Shown one piece after another: positions 16,598-26,375 of a stretch of 64,000 nucleotides of DNA. The notes under the pieces are model-generated. The model saw only the letters and a list, made by a program, of their open reading frames with translations, did no database searches and was not told the origin of the DNA. Source of the DNA: Sphingobacterium bovisgrunnientis (GTDB lineage Bacteria; Bacteroidota; Bacteroidia; Sphingobacteriales; Sphingobacteriaceae). The DNA lies in assembly GCF_009829085.1 (NCBI RefSeq), contig NZ_WUQY01000002.1, positions 1-64,000 on the forward strand. The letters are read 5' to 3'. Each line of letters opens with the position of its first letter. Position 1 is the first letter of the stretch. The translations under genes and the position numbers were made by a program.

Positions 16598-18715
16598 ATG
16601 GTTACTAATCAATTATTATTTATCGATGGACTAACAGGGATTGTGCTCATAGCAGTTGGTGCTGTAGTCTTTATCATCATCGCATTTTTTGTGGTACTTA
16701 GTATGTTTTACAAAAAAATTCCTCAAGGAAAAGCGATTGTACGTACCGGTGTAGGAGGCTCGAATGTAGCTTTCAACAAAGGTATGTATGTCATTCCGGT
16801 ATTCCATAAAATGGAAGTAATGGATATTTCTGTCAAGAAAATAGAAATCAACCGTATGCAAGGTGATGGCTTGATTTGTAAAGATAATATCCGAGCAGAT
16901 ATCAAAGTTGCGTTCTTCGTACGTGTCAACAAATCCGTCGACGACGTAATCAACGTAGCTCAAAACTTAGGTTGTGACCGTGCTAGTGAGCCAGAAACAT
17001 TAAAAAATATCTTTGAGTCTAAATTTTCAGAAGCACTTAAGACTGTAGGTAAAAAATTCGATTTCATCGAATTGTACGAAGCGCGTCGTGAGTTTCGTGA
17101 TGAGATTTTAAATATTATCGGTACGGATTTGAATGGTTATATCTTGGATGACTGCGCCATTGACTACCTGGAACAAACGGAACTGAAATTCTTGAGTCCT
17201 GACAACATTTTGGATTCTGAAGGTATCAAAAAAATCACGGAATTGACGGCTAAACAAAATATGAATGCGAACTTGATCCGTCGTGAAGAAGAAAAAGTAA
17301 TCAAAAAACAAGATGTAGAAGCCCGTGAAGCTATTTTGGAATTAGAACGTCAATTGGCTGAAAAAGAAGAAAAGCAACATCGTGAAATCGAAAACATTAA
17401 ATCTCGCGAAGGTGCAGAAATTATAAAAGTACGCGAAGAAGAACGTTTAAAAGCAGAGACTGTTCGTATCTCTACAGAAGAAGCTTTAGCGATTCAAGAA
17501 GAAAACAAGGCTCGTCAAATCATCATTGCAGAGAAAAATAAATTGCGTACGGAAGCAGTAGAAACAGAACGTGTAGAGAAAGATCGTGCATTGGAAGCGA
17601 CAGAGCGTGAGCGTATCGTGACTTTGGCACAAATCGACAAACAACGTTCTGTAGAGACAGAGCAAAAAACTATTCAGAATGTCATCAAAGAGCGCGTTCA
17701 ATTAGAAAAAGGCGTAATCGAAGAGCAACAAGCGGTGAAGGATTTGGAAGTATTTCGTGATGTAGAACGTAAGAAACAAGCTGGTGTTATCGCAGCATCT
17801 CAAGAAGCAGAAGAGCGCCTGATCGCAACAGTGAAAGCTGCTGAAGCAGCGAAAATAGCTGCCGAGCAAGAGGCAGAGAAAAAAGTAATCGATGCAGAAG
17901 CTTCACGTAAAATAGCGGAGAAGAAAGCACAAGAAATTTTAATCGAAGCAGAGGCGAAGAAAGAAGCTTCGGCTAAAGAGGCTGAAGCGCGTAAAATCAT
18001 TGCGGAGGCAAAAGCCAAAGAAGAAGCGGCTATCGGATTGTCAGAAGCTGAGGTAATGGTTGCCAAAGCAGAAGCGGAAGAAATCCAAGGTACAAAAGAA
18101 GCTAATGTGATTGAGAAAAAAGCCGAAGCTATGCGAAAAGAAGGTTTGGCGCAAGCAGAAATTGTGCGTGAGAAAGCTTTAGCAGAAGCAAAAGGTATTG
18201 AGGAGAAAGCCGCAGCAATGAAGCAATTGGATGGTGTCGGGAAAGAACACGAGGAGTTCAAATTGCAATTGCAGAAAGAGCGCGACATCGAATTGGCGCA
18301 TATCAATATTCAAAAAGATATCGCTGGTGCACAAGCTGCGGTATTGTCAGAAGCATTGAAATCTGCGAAAATTGATATCGTAGGTGGCGAAACGTTGTTC
18401 TTCGAGAATATTGTACGTCAAGTTTCTAATGCCAAAGGTTTTGACAAATTGATTGACAATTCGCAACATGCTACATCTATAAAGAACTCGTTACTAGGTC
18501 CAGATGGAAAAGGTGATTTGGCAGAAAAAGTTCGCGCGTTAGCAGACAAGTATGGCATCTCAACAAATGACATTAAGAACCTTACTGTTTCTGCTGCTTT
18601 AATCAAATTGCAACAAGCGGCTTCATCAGAAGATAACGAAGAAGATAAAGGATTCATCAATTCATTGTTCGGAATTGCTAAGAATTTAGGTATTTCGAAT
18701 AAGAAGTTAAGTTAA
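16598..18715 (+). CDS. Flotillin/YqiK-family SPFH protein
   Basis: One N-terminal membrane segment (about 12-35) precedes an SPFH/band-7 domain (about 45-230; GKAIVRTGVGG, VIPVFHKMEVMDIS, ADIKVAFFVRV) and then some 330 residues of Ala/Glu/Lys-rich coiled coil, ending in a short C-terminal region. This is the design of bacterial flotillins of the YqiK type; 705 residues is longer than E. coli YqiK (553) because of the extended coiled coil. Flotillins form large oligomeric cages on the membrane and affect microdomain order. The gene is in line with the NfeD/YqiJ-like partner and is followed by a hairpin and a giant ATPase gene. Confidence 0.92.
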   Translation: MVTNQLLFIDGLTGIVLIAVGAVVFIIIAFFVVLSMFYKKIPQGKAIVRTGVGGSNVAFNKGMYVIPVFHKMEVMDISVKKIEINRMQGDGLICKDNIRADIKVAFFVRVNKSVDDVINVAQNLGCDRASEPETLKNIFESKFSEALKTVGKKFDFIELYEARREFRDEILNIIGTDLNGYILDDCAIDYLEQTELKFLSPDNILDSEGIKKITELTAKQNMNANLIRREEEKVIKKQDVEAREAILELERQLAEKEEKQHREIENIKSREGAEIIKVREEERLKAETVRISTEEALAIQEENKARQIIIAEKNKLRTEAVETERVEKDRALEATERERIVTLAQIDKQRSVETEQKTIQNVIKERVQLEKGVIEEQQAVKDLEVFRDVERKKQAGVIAASQEAEERLIATVKAAEAAKIAAEQEAEKKVIDAEASRKIAEKKAQEILIEAEAKKEASAKEAEARKIIAEAKAKEEAAIGLSEAEVMVAKAEAEEIQGTKEANVIEKKAEAMRKEGLAQAEIVREKALAEAKGIEEKAAAMKQLDGVGKEHEEFKLQLQKERDIELAHINIQKDIAGAQAAVLSEALKSAKIDIVGGETLFFENIVRQVSNAKGFDKLIDNSQHATSIKNSLLGPDGKGDLAEKVRALADKYGISTNDIKNLTVSAALIKLQQAASSEDNEEDKGFINSLFGIAKNLGISNKKLS

Positions 18716-18727
18716 AATTCTGACCAA

Positions 18728-18755
18728 TAGTAATCCTGACAAGTCAGGATTACTA
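18728..18755. repeat. Intercistronic palindrome between flotillin and the giant ATPase
   Basis: TAGTAATCCTGAC (18728-18740) and GTCAGGATTACTA (18743-18755) form a near-continuous palindrome. There is no clear T-run after it, so it is more likely an attenuating or RNA-stabilising hairpin than a full terminator. Confidence 0.6.
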
Positions 18756-18789
18756 CATTAATATAAAATAGCCTCAAAAACTATTATCC

Positions 18790-21700
18790 ATGCAAGAAAA
18801 CAAAGAGGTACCTATAAAACAAGATTCGCTAGATACAGGCTCATACGAAATCATTCGCAAACGCCTGTTGACGCAACGTGATGATTTAGCAAAGCGTGTG
18901 AATGAGCTTAATTCAGCGCGCAAGGAAGTCTTCAATTCAACAAGCTTTGTATTGAAAGCTAACCAACGCATTACAACTGAGAATAACTGTGTTGCGCGTG
19001 GCATTATAGCACTTGACAATATTTGTATTTTCGGTTATAACGTACATTTTGGCCTTCGTACAGAGATTAAATTGGAGGATGTATTTAGTATTTATGCATT
19101 TGAAGATAATCACTTTAATCCTCTTTCTCTTGATTTAATCAACGATCCTAATTTTATTACAGACTACCAAAATCTTTATAAATATTACCGCGATTCCATA
19201 TTTTCGAAATTCCGCAGAACGGAAAATTTTCTATATATGATATTCCAAACCAGCAAAAATGCGGAAGACAGAAAAGCGTTTAAATGGTTAATAAAAGGCG
19301 ATAAACTTATCTATCAAGATGACCGTAGTATTCATGAGGTCAAATTACCTATACAGCATGAATTCTCTTGGACCAAAACGACTTTAGAAGATCGAAGGCT
19401 AGGTAAATTTCCACACATTTCAATTCTGGATAAAGTCTTTATCGAAGCATTGCATGGCGATATTACGTTCAAAATCGAGAATAACACAGATTCTGGACAG
19501 GGAATTTATTCGGAAAAGGTTGCTAATACGGATCAACAATTGGATGATGCGGATTACTATTATGCCGATTTAGGAAACTTAATTGCAGTTCGCGTAAAGC
19601 CTTATCAAGAAGATTTTAGAGCTTACATTTTCAATCAGCGTACCAAAGAGGTTGTCAACATCAAATCGTTGAATGAATCGGCTATTTTGCTACCTGATAA
19701 TCAAGGTGTCATATTTTCGAATGGCTATTATTTACAGAACGGCACGTACAAAGTATTTGATAATACCTTTGAAGATGTTTCCTTCTTGCGCAGAATTGCC
19801 TCACCTAACGGTGAAGATTTCTTGTATGTATTTACGCAATCGGAGACCAACACTTATATCTTGATGTCTTATAACATCATTCAGCAAGCGGTTGAGACTC
19901 CTATTATCTGCAATGGTTTTACAGTATTCGATGATGGTTCGTTGATTTATTTCCGAACTGAAGCCGAGGCTACACGTCATCATCAGGTGCAGATTTGGGA
20001 AACGCCTTACATGGCAATCTTACAAGAAAACACCGAAAGACGCGATGATCCAGTGTACAAAGTAGGCAATAAGCAAATTGTACAAGCTATGGCCGAAGTC
20101 CAAGAAGTTGTGCAATTGGTCAACAAAGAAGACAGCTATGAAGGGCTTTATGAAGATATTCTGCGCAAAACCAATGGAATATTAGATAGCTATTTTTGGA
20201 TTAATGATCCTGCATTAAAAAGTTTGGGTGAACCACTAAAGCAGATCTCGGAAGTTGCGAATACCGCAATAGATGAATTTGTGAAAGTGCAAGCGCTACG
20301 CAAACATGCTTTAGAAGTCGTAGAAAACACACATAAGAAATTAGAAAATCTCGTGTTCCAGATCAACAGCACAACTGTTGAAAAGCTGGATCAGTTGGTA
20401 CATCAATTGGCAGATTCGCGTAAACTTCGAGGTGAAATTATTGATCTGAAAAATGTAAAATATACCGACGAAGCACAAATAACTGCACTTTCAGAGCAAA
20501 TTGAAAAAATTGCCGTTGACCTTTCGGACAAGACTGTTACTTTTTTATTGAAAGATGATGCCCTCCTCTCCTACGAAGAACGTGTCATCGATCAGAAGAA
20601 AAAAGTAGAAGAAATTACCAAAGCTTTTGACGCCAAAGAAGTTGAAGAAAACAATACAGCCATTTCTTCTGAATTAGAATTGTTGATCGATATTCTCAAT
20701 AGTCTTAAGATCGAAGATGCTACACAAACGACTAAAATCATTGAGAAAATATCGTTGATATTTTCATCGTTGAACGAGGTTCGTGCACAACTTACGCGTA
20801 AATTAAATTCTTTGCGAAGTAAAGAAGCTGTAGCGGAATTTTCGGCTCAATTGACTTTGTTGGAACAGTCGGTGACAAATTATTTGGAACTTTCTACTTC
20901 GGCTGATAAGGTAGACGAATATTACACAAAGATTGTTGTTCAGCTTGAAGAATTAGATAGCAAGTTTTCGGAATTCGATGATTTTGCGTTGAAAATCGCG
21001 GACAAGCGCGATGAAATTATCAAAGCTTTCAGTGCGAGACGTGAACAAATTGTGGAGCAGCTCAATAAAAGAAGTTCTTCTTTGGAGCAGATTGGCTTGC
21101 GTGTTCTCAAAAACATTGAGAATAAATCCAAAACCTTCAACACGCGTGAAGAAATTCTAAGTTTCTATGCTTCCGATTTGATGATTAACAAAATTCGTGA
21201 GCTTATCACCGAATTGAAGTCATTAAACGATGTTTCAAAGGCTGAAAACTTAGAAAATTTACTTAAAAAATCACAAGAAGATGCATTGCGTGTCTTACGC
21301 GACAAGACGGAGCTCTATGTCGATGGCGACAACATTATTGCCCTTGGCAAGCACAAATTCACCGTAAACAAACAACCGCTTAGTCTGACCTTGCTTCGTC
21401 GCAATGAAGAATTGTATTACCATTTGACAGGTACGAGTTTTTACCAAAAAGTAAAAAGTCAAGAAATTCTGTCGTTTCAAGATATTTGGGAGCAAGAATT
21501 AGTTTCGGAGAACAAGGCTGTTTACCGTGCTGAATATTTAGCCTTCAAAACATTTTTAGCTTCGCTAGATCAAGAACCTTTCAATGCAGAAGAATTTATC
21601 ACACAAACGGTAGAACAAAGTTATTCGGAAAATTACATCAAAGGTGTTCACAATTACGATGCATTGTTGATTTATCAAGCTATCAAAACGATGGATGACA

Positions 21701-23631
21701 AAATGGAACTGCTTCGCTATTCGCCAAAACTACGAGCTACTGCACATCTTTTTTGGTTTTTGCTGCCAACTGAAATTCGCCAAAAACTCGAAGCGTTAAT
21801 CCATTCCACAGCTGGCGTGATAAAAGCTTTTCCAAGTAGCAAACGCTATCAAAGTACCATAGATGAAATTGAAAAAGAATATCTCAATTGGAAAACAACG
21901 CTTGATGTTTTTGAAACATCTTCCAATCAGATTTCAACTTATCTTTTCCAGACTATTTCCCAAAACGGAAAAATGGTATTGAGCGAAAGCGCTGACCATT
22001 TGAAACAAGATTTTGTTCGTGCACTGGAAAACAAAAAATCATTAAAATCCTTACAAGACGATTTAGAAAACACACATTTCAGTCTGGAAGACAAGTATCA
22101 TCTGCTACTCAATTGGTTGCATGCTTTCATCGATGAAAATGCAAATTATGAAACCTATAGACTATTGGTTGAGGAAGCCGCAGTGGAATTACTTTTTCCA
22201 AAACAAGCTTATCATTTGCATTTTGCCAACGACACGACATCTTTAGAAGGATTAAAAGGTAATCATGCTGTTTTGGAAGACGGCAAGTTGTCTATCCATT
22301 ACCATGAATTTATGGATAAGCTCAATACTTTCACGAATCATGACGTCCCACGCTTTAATTCTTTCGCAGCAATGAAAGAGCAATTGGTAAAATCTTATGA
22401 GAAAGAGTTAAAAATCCATGAGTTTGAACCGAAAGTGTTAACTTCTTTTGTTCGTAATAAGCTTATAAATGAGGTGTATTTTCCACTCATCGGAAACAAT
22501 TTAGCGAAACAATTGGGAGCAGCAGGAGATAATAAACGTACTGCACGTATGGGTATGTTGTTGTTGATATCTCCTCCAGGCTACGGTAAAACAACTTTGA
22601 TGGAATACCTCGCGAAGACGATGGGTTTACATTTTGTGAAAGTCAATGGTCCTACTATTGGGCATTCTATTACGTCCATTGATCCCGTCGAAGCCAAAAC
22701 TTCTGGCGAACGCGAAGAGTTAAAGAAGATCAACCTGTCTTTTGAAATGGCAGATAATGTGATGCTGTATCTCGATGATATTCAACATTTGAATCCAGAA
22801 TTTCTCCAGAAATTCATTTCATTAGCGGATGGGCAGCGCAAAATCGATGGTATTTTTGATGGGGAAAGTAAAACTTATGACTTACGTGGCAAACGTTTTT
22901 GTATTGTGATGGCAGGAAATCCTTACACAGAGTCAGGTTCTAAGTTCCAAATTCCAGATATGTTGGCGAATCGTGCGGATGTGTACAACTTAGGAGATGT
23001 CATTGGCGATACCGAAAATTTGTTTAACCTAAGCCTTATTGAAAATGCTGCCATTGAAAATCCTCATTTGGAGAAAATTGCGAGCAAATCGTTTAAAGAT
23101 TTCTATGCGTTGATTGATTTTGCGCAAAATGGTTCCGAGCAATTACCCGATTTAGAAGGTAATTATTTAAAACAAGATGTTGATAATTTCGTAGCGGTAC
23201 TTAACCATGTATTGAAAATTCGTGATGTCGTTATCAAAGTCAACAAAAACTACATTCAATCCGCAGCGATGCAAGATTCGTATCGTACAGAACCATCATT
23301 CAAAATGCAAGGCTCGTATCGTAACATGAGCAAGTTGGTGACACAAGTCGTACCAATGATGAATGAAAAGGAAATCGACGACATGTTACGTGCACATTAC
23401 GAAAGTGAATCACAAACTTTGACAGCTGACACAGAAAGTAATTTACTGAAATTAAAAGAATTGGCCAACTTAATAACTGCGGAAGAGCAAAATCGTTGGG
23501 AAGACATCAAAGCCATTTTCCGCAAAAACAACAAGCATGGTGGCCTTGGAAAGGATGACAAAGTTTTTGCACAGCTTATGGAATTTAACGAAAATCTAGA
23601 AGGAATTATTAAGGCAATAAAAGGAAATTAA
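18790..23631 (+). CDS. Giant DUF3686-type AAA ATPase of the PspA/flotillin operon
   Basis: The 1613-residue protein starts with a short coiled coil, then a beta-rich region (about 60-430) with propeller-like repeats, long coiled coils (about 480-870), a mixed helical region and a C-terminal AAA module. Walker A is PPGYGKTT (about 1262-1269), Walker B LYLDDIQ (about 1326-1332) and sensor 1 VMAGNPYTES. The module resembles MoxR/RavA-like AAA ATPases. Databases often name such proteins ‘DNA repair ATPase’ (DUF3686), but nothing in the sequence shows DNA repair. Placement after flotillin, NfeD and PspA suggests remodelling of membrane-bound PspA or flotillin polymers, an inference that would echo Vps4 acting on ESCRT-III. 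Confidence 0.8.
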   Translation: MQENKEVPIKQDSLDTGSYEIIRKRLLTQRDDLAKRVNELNSARKEVFNSTSFVLKANQRITTENNCVARGIIALDNICIFGYNVHFGLRTEIKLEDVFSIYAFEDNHFNPLSLDLINDPNFITDYQNLYKYYRDSIFSKFRRTENFLYMIFQTSKNAEDRKAFKWLIKGDKLIYQDDRSIHEVKLPIQHEFSWTKTTLEDRRLGKFPHISILDKVFIEALHGDITFKIENNTDSGQGIYSEKVANTDQQLDDADYYYADLGNLIAVRVKPYQEDFRAYIFNQRTKEVVNIKSLNESAILLPDNQGVIFSNGYYLQNGTYKVFDNTFEDVSFLRRIASPNGEDFLYVFTQSETNTYILMSYNIIQQAVETPIICNGFTVFDDGSLIYFRTEAEATRHHQVQIWETPYMAILQENTERRDDPVYKVGNKQIVQAMAEVQEVVQLVNKEDSYEGLYEDILRKTNGILDSYFWINDPALKSLGEPLKQISEVANTAIDEFVKVQALRKHALEVVENTHKKLENLVFQINSTTVEKLDQLVHQLADSRKLRGEIIDLKNVKYTDEAQITALSEQIEKIAVDLSDKTVTFLLKDDALLSYEERVIDQKKKVEEITKAFDAKEVEENNTAISSELELLIDILNSLKIEDATQTTKIIEKISLIFSSLNEVRAQLTRKLNSLRSKEAVAEFSAQLTLLEQSVTNYLELSTSADKVDEYYTKIVVQLEELDSKFSEFDDFALKIADKRDEIIKAFSARREQIVEQLNKRSSSLEQIGLRVLKNIENKSKTFNTREEILSFYASDLMINKIRELITELKSLNDVSKAENLENLLKKSQEDALRVLRDKTELYVDGDNIIALGKHKFTVNKQPLSLTLLRRNEELYYHLTGTSFYQKVKSQEILSFQDIWEQELVSENKAVYRAEYLAFKTFLASLDQEPFNAEEFITQTVEQSYSENYIKGVHNYDALLIYQAIKTMDDKMELLRYSPKLRATAHLFWFLLPTEIRQKLEALIHSTAGVIKAFPSSKRYQSTIDEIEKEYLNWKTTLDVFETSSNQISTYLFQTISQNGKMVLSESADHLKQDFVRALENKKSLKSLQDDLENTHFSLEDKYHLLLNWLHAFIDENANYETYRLLVEEAAVELLFPKQAYHLHFANDTTSLEGLKGNHAVLEDGKLSIHYHEFMDKLNTFTNHDVPRFNSFAAMKEQLVKSYEKELKIHEFEPKVLTSFVRNKLINEVYFPLIGNNLAKQLGAAGDNKRTARMGMLLLISPPGYGKTTLMEYLAKTMGLHFVKVNGPTIGHSITSIDPVEAKTSGEREELKKINLSFEMADNVMLYLDDIQHLNPEFLQKFISLADGQRKIDGIFDGESKTYDLRGKRFCIVMAGNPYTESGSKFQIPDMLANRADVYNLGDVIGDTENLFNLSLIENAAIENPHLEKIASKSFKDFYALIDFAQNGSEQLPDLEGNYLKQDVDNFVAVLNHVLKIRDVVIKVNKNYIQSAAMQDSYRTEPSFKMQGSYRNMSKLVTQVVPMMNEKEIDDMLRAHYESESQTLTADTESNLLKLKELANLITAEEQNRWEDIKAIFRKNNKHGGLGKDDKVFAQLMEFNENLEGIIKAIKGN

Positions 23632-23663
23632 TTAATTTAAAAATGAATCTATAAAATGATATT

Positions 23664-24098
23664 ATGAAAAGAATAGCACTACTAACCACATTTCTTGTAG
23701 CATTATTTACACTAAGTTTTGCACAAGACAAACCATTAACTGGAATTTGGGAACTTAAAAAAAACAAAGATGGCCAAGGAAACCTTAATGAAATTCCCAT
23801 TGGAGCGTATAAAATTTTTACAAATGATGGAAAATTTTCCAATATGCAATTAACCGCTGATGGTGCAGTTATTACCCACGAAGGTATATTTAAAATAGAT
23901 GGTGAAGCTAAATACGCTGAAAATGTACTTGATAAGACGAGTGGATCGTACATTGATGAGAAGCAAACAAACTTGAACTATAAGCTTTCTGAAGATGGCA
24001 ATACCTTAACTTTGGAAGGAGTCCTGAAATTGGGCGATGGAAATTATACTTTTAATCTATATGAGGAATGGAAAAAAGTTTTAGTTTATAATCCATAA
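23664..24098 (+). CDS. Secreted DUF4488-like protein
   Basis: A signal peptide (residues 1-20, ending SFAQ) leads into a 124-residue mature domain with GIWELKKN, KIFTNDGKFSNMQL and a repeated beta pattern to NLYEEWKKV. The pattern fits the lipocalin-like DUF4488 family common in Bacteroidota, whose function is not known. It lies 32 bp after the giant ATPase gene on the same strand, so it could be the last gene of that operon, though the gap and different character leave this open. A strong bidirectional terminator follows. Confidence 0.65.
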   Translation: MKRIALLTTFLVALFTLSFAQDKPLTGIWELKKNKDGQGNLNEIPIGAYKIFTNDGKFSNMQLTADGAVITHEGIFKIDGEAKYAENVLDKTSGSYIDEKQTNLNYKLSEDGNTLTLEGVLKLGDGNYTFNLYEEWKKVLVYNP

Positions 24099-24106
24099 TT
24101 CACATA

Positions 24107-24139
24107 AGAAAAAGTCCAATTATCAATTGGACTTTTTCT
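24107..24139. terminator. Bidirectional terminator between the DUF4488-like gene and folC
   Basis: AGAAAAAGTCCAATT (24107-24121) and AATTGGACTTTTTCT (24125-24139) make a 15-bp perfect stem with a 3-base loop, between convergent genes. Confidence 0.88.
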
Positions 24140-24140
24140 C

Positions 24141-25436
24141 TTATACCATATTCTGCAATACCTCAGCGACCACAAAATTAGAACCGCCAACAAAGATTAA
24201 ATCACCTTGCATATATGCTTCTTTTGCATCATTTAAAGCTTGGATAACGGAACCCGAAACTTTCCCTGACAACCCATAGGATAAAGCCTTTTCAGCTAAC
24301 TCAGCAGCTTCCATCGCACGTGGCATATCTGGATTCGAAAAATAATAAATTGCATCTTTTGGAAGATAAGGAAGCATATGATCCAAATCTTTGTCTTTCA
24401 TTGCTCCGATTACAATATGTAAATTCTGGTAAGAAACTTCACTAAGGTTTTTGATTACTTCTTTGATACCGTCTTCATTGTGTCCAGTATCACAAATAAT
24501 CAATGGATCTGTACTCAATGTTTGCCAACGACCTTGAAAACCTGTAAGTTGTTGTACATTGGCAAGGGCATGACTTAATTGCTCATTCGAAATAGCAAAT
24601 CCTTTTTGACGGACTTGATCTACGACGGCAAGTACCCCAACAATATTTTTTACTTGATAAGAACCTGTTAAATCCAAATCATACACTTTAGTTTCCCCTT
24701 CTTTAGAGATTACGATACGTTGCACTAAAGCATCCTTTTCTAATCGTAAAGCTGTTATTTCTTGGTCAGCAAAAATAATTGGCGCATCTTCTAATTTAGC
24801 CTTTGCTTCAAATATAGGAGCTGTAATCGGATTTGTTTCTGAAATAACTACTGGTGTATTTGGCTTGATAATCCCTGCCTTCTCCCCTGCTATTTCTTCT
24901 AAGGTATCACCCAACAAATTCATGTGATCCATACCAATATTGGTAATCAAACAAACCTCAGGAGAAATGATATTCGTGCTGTCCAATCTTCCGCCTAACC
25001 CAACTTCGATAATAGCAATATCGACCTGCTCTTTTGCAAAATAATCGAAAGCCAACGCTACTGTTGCTTCAAAAAATGAAGGTTGAATTTCTTCAATTAA
25101 ATCTTTTTGAGAATTAACGTAGTTAATTACAAATTGCTCCGAAATTTGCTCTCCATTAATTCGGATTCGTTCCCTAAAATCCACCAAATGCGGTGAAGTA
25201 TACAAACCTGTTTTATAACCTGCACTTGCCAAGATAGCAGCAAGCATATGCGAAGAAGAGCCTTTGCCGTTAGTTCCGGCAACATGAATGGTTTTAAATT
25301 TTTCTTGTGGATTTCCTACGGCTTCACAAAGCGCTATCGTACGATCTAAATCCTTCTTGTAGGCAGAAGCACCGTCACGAGTAAACATAGGTAATCGACT
25401 ATATAAATAATCGATTACCTCTGTATAAGTATGCAT
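24141..25436 (-). CDS. folC: Bifunctional folylpolyglutamate/dihydrofolate synthase
   Basis: The 431-residue protein has the Mur-ligase-like ATP loop HVAGTNGKGSSSHML (about 49-63), the GLYTSPHLVDFRERI motif and the ICDTGHNEDGIKEV block in the C-terminal domain. FolC adds glutamates to folates and can make dihydrofolate from dihydropteroate. It is the last gene of the minus-strand operon, ten bases after tonB, so its expression is likely tied to the Exb/TonB genes. Start ATG at 25436 is natural. Confidence 0.95.
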   Translation of the reverse strand: MHTYTEVIDYLYSRLPMFTRDGASAYKKDLDRTIALCEAVGNPQEKFKTIHVAGTNGKGSSSHMLAAILASAGYKTGLYTSPHLVDFRERIRINGEQISEQFVINYVNSQKDLIEEIQPSFFEATVALAFDYFAKEQVDIAIIEVGLGGRLDSTNIISPEVCLITNIGMDHMNLLGDTLEEIAGEKAGIIKPNTPVVISETNPITAPIFEAKAKLEDAPIIFADQEITALRLEKDALVQRIVISKEGETKVYDLDLTGSYQVKNIVGVLAVVDQVRQKGFAISNEQLSHALANVQQLTGFQGRWQTLSTDPLIICDTGHNEDGIKEVIKNLSEVSYQNLHIVIGAMKDKDLDHMLPYLPKDAIYYFSNPDMPRAMEAAELAEKALSYGLSGKVSGSVIQALNDAKEAYMQGDLIFVGGSNFVVAEVLQNMV

Positions 25437-25446
25437 AAAATTTAAA

Positions 25447-26271
25447 TTATCTTACTTTGAAATTTATTGTAACGTGTACTACACGTCTTTCAGGCGCATT
25501 TGGAACGGTATTGAATTTTGCTTTGCGCAATTCTCTTTCCAACATGCTATAAACAGTAGGTGATGAATAGGTTGTGCCTTTTACACCTGGTCTTACACTT
25601 ACGATATTACCATTTCTATCCACAGTCAATTCGCACACAACAACACCCGAGAATTGGCTTTTGTCATCAATATTAGGTCGTACAGCCCAATGTCTACTTG
25701 TCAATGAAATTGGTGTATTTCCGAAACCTGAGCCACCTTCACCATAATTGGATGCTAAAGGATCACCTAATGCAGAACCCTGATTACCAGCTCCGCCACC
25801 TTCGCCATCACCAGCACCTTGCCCATTATTCTTTTTACCTTTATACAAGGCATTGGTATTCACTGTAGGCGTACTATTTTTTACTTCCTTCGTTGTTTCG
25901 GGCGCAGGATTTTTAACAGCCTTTTCAGTTTTTGTAACTGCTGGCGCATCTTCCATATCCTGGGTTGCGACAGCTTTATCAGATACTTGCTGCGTAGGAG
26001 TTGGTGTAGGTGTTTCTGTCGGAACGATGCGATCGGGTCTTAAATTATTCGCATTTTCATCCATCGAAGGTTCTTCAATGCTCATATAATCTTCGCCTGT
26101 ACCCACATCCGATGTACCATAATTCACCACAATTCCACCCATCCCATAATCTGGAATAGCAGGCTGTCCAAAGACTATAAAAAAGCCAATAGCAATCAAA
26201 ATCGCCATGACAATGGACGAATAGCCAATAGCTTTGGGTAAATTATTCTCTTCTTTTATATGATAATACAT
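25447..26271 (-). CDS. TonB-family energy transducer
   Basis: The ATG at 26269-26271 gives MYYHIKEENNLPKAIGYSS, a short cytoplasmic start, one membrane helix (about 16-36), a Pro/Thr/Glu-rich periplasmic linker (about 60-150), a glycine-rich stretch (GQGAGDGEGGG) and a C-terminal TonB-like domain (about 185-274; CELTVDRNGNIVSVRPG). A longer reading from 26313 adds 14 residues and is less likely. It follows ExbB and ExbD genes in the same operon, so the three probably form the proton-driven motor. It could serve either SusC-type receptors or a Tol-like function. Confidence 0.88.
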   Translation of the reverse strand: MYYHIKEENNLPKAIGYSSIVMAILIAIGFFIVFGQPAIPDYGMGGIVVNYGTSDVGTGEDYMSIEEPSMDENANNLRPDRIVPTETPTPTPTQQVSDKAVATQDMEDAPAVTKTEKAVKNPAPETTKEVKNSTPTVNTNALYKGKKNNGQGAGDGEGGGAGNQGSALGDPLASNYGEGGSGFGNTPISLTSRHWAVRPNIDDKSQFSGVVVCELTVDRNGNIVSVRPGVKGTTYSSPTVYSMLERELRKAKFNTVPNAPERRVVHVTINFKVR

Positions 26272-26375
26272 TATTCTTAAATTAAAAGTCTGGATTAAAA
26301 AGTCAAAAAACAATTAACTCTTTAACTACGTATTACTTAGACTCAACGACTTTCAAATTGTCAAATTATCAATTT

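Noticed and set aside
17800..18306. Long antisense open frame inside the flotillin gene
   Set aside because: It mirrors the Ala/Glu/Lys-rich coiled-coil codons and has only Ser/Ala/Phe-rich low-complexity sequence, so it is a shadow frame.
14348..23631. Anti-phage defence island
   Set aside because: No nuclease, toxin, nucleotide cyclase or other known defence effector is visible; membrane stress control explains the genes better.
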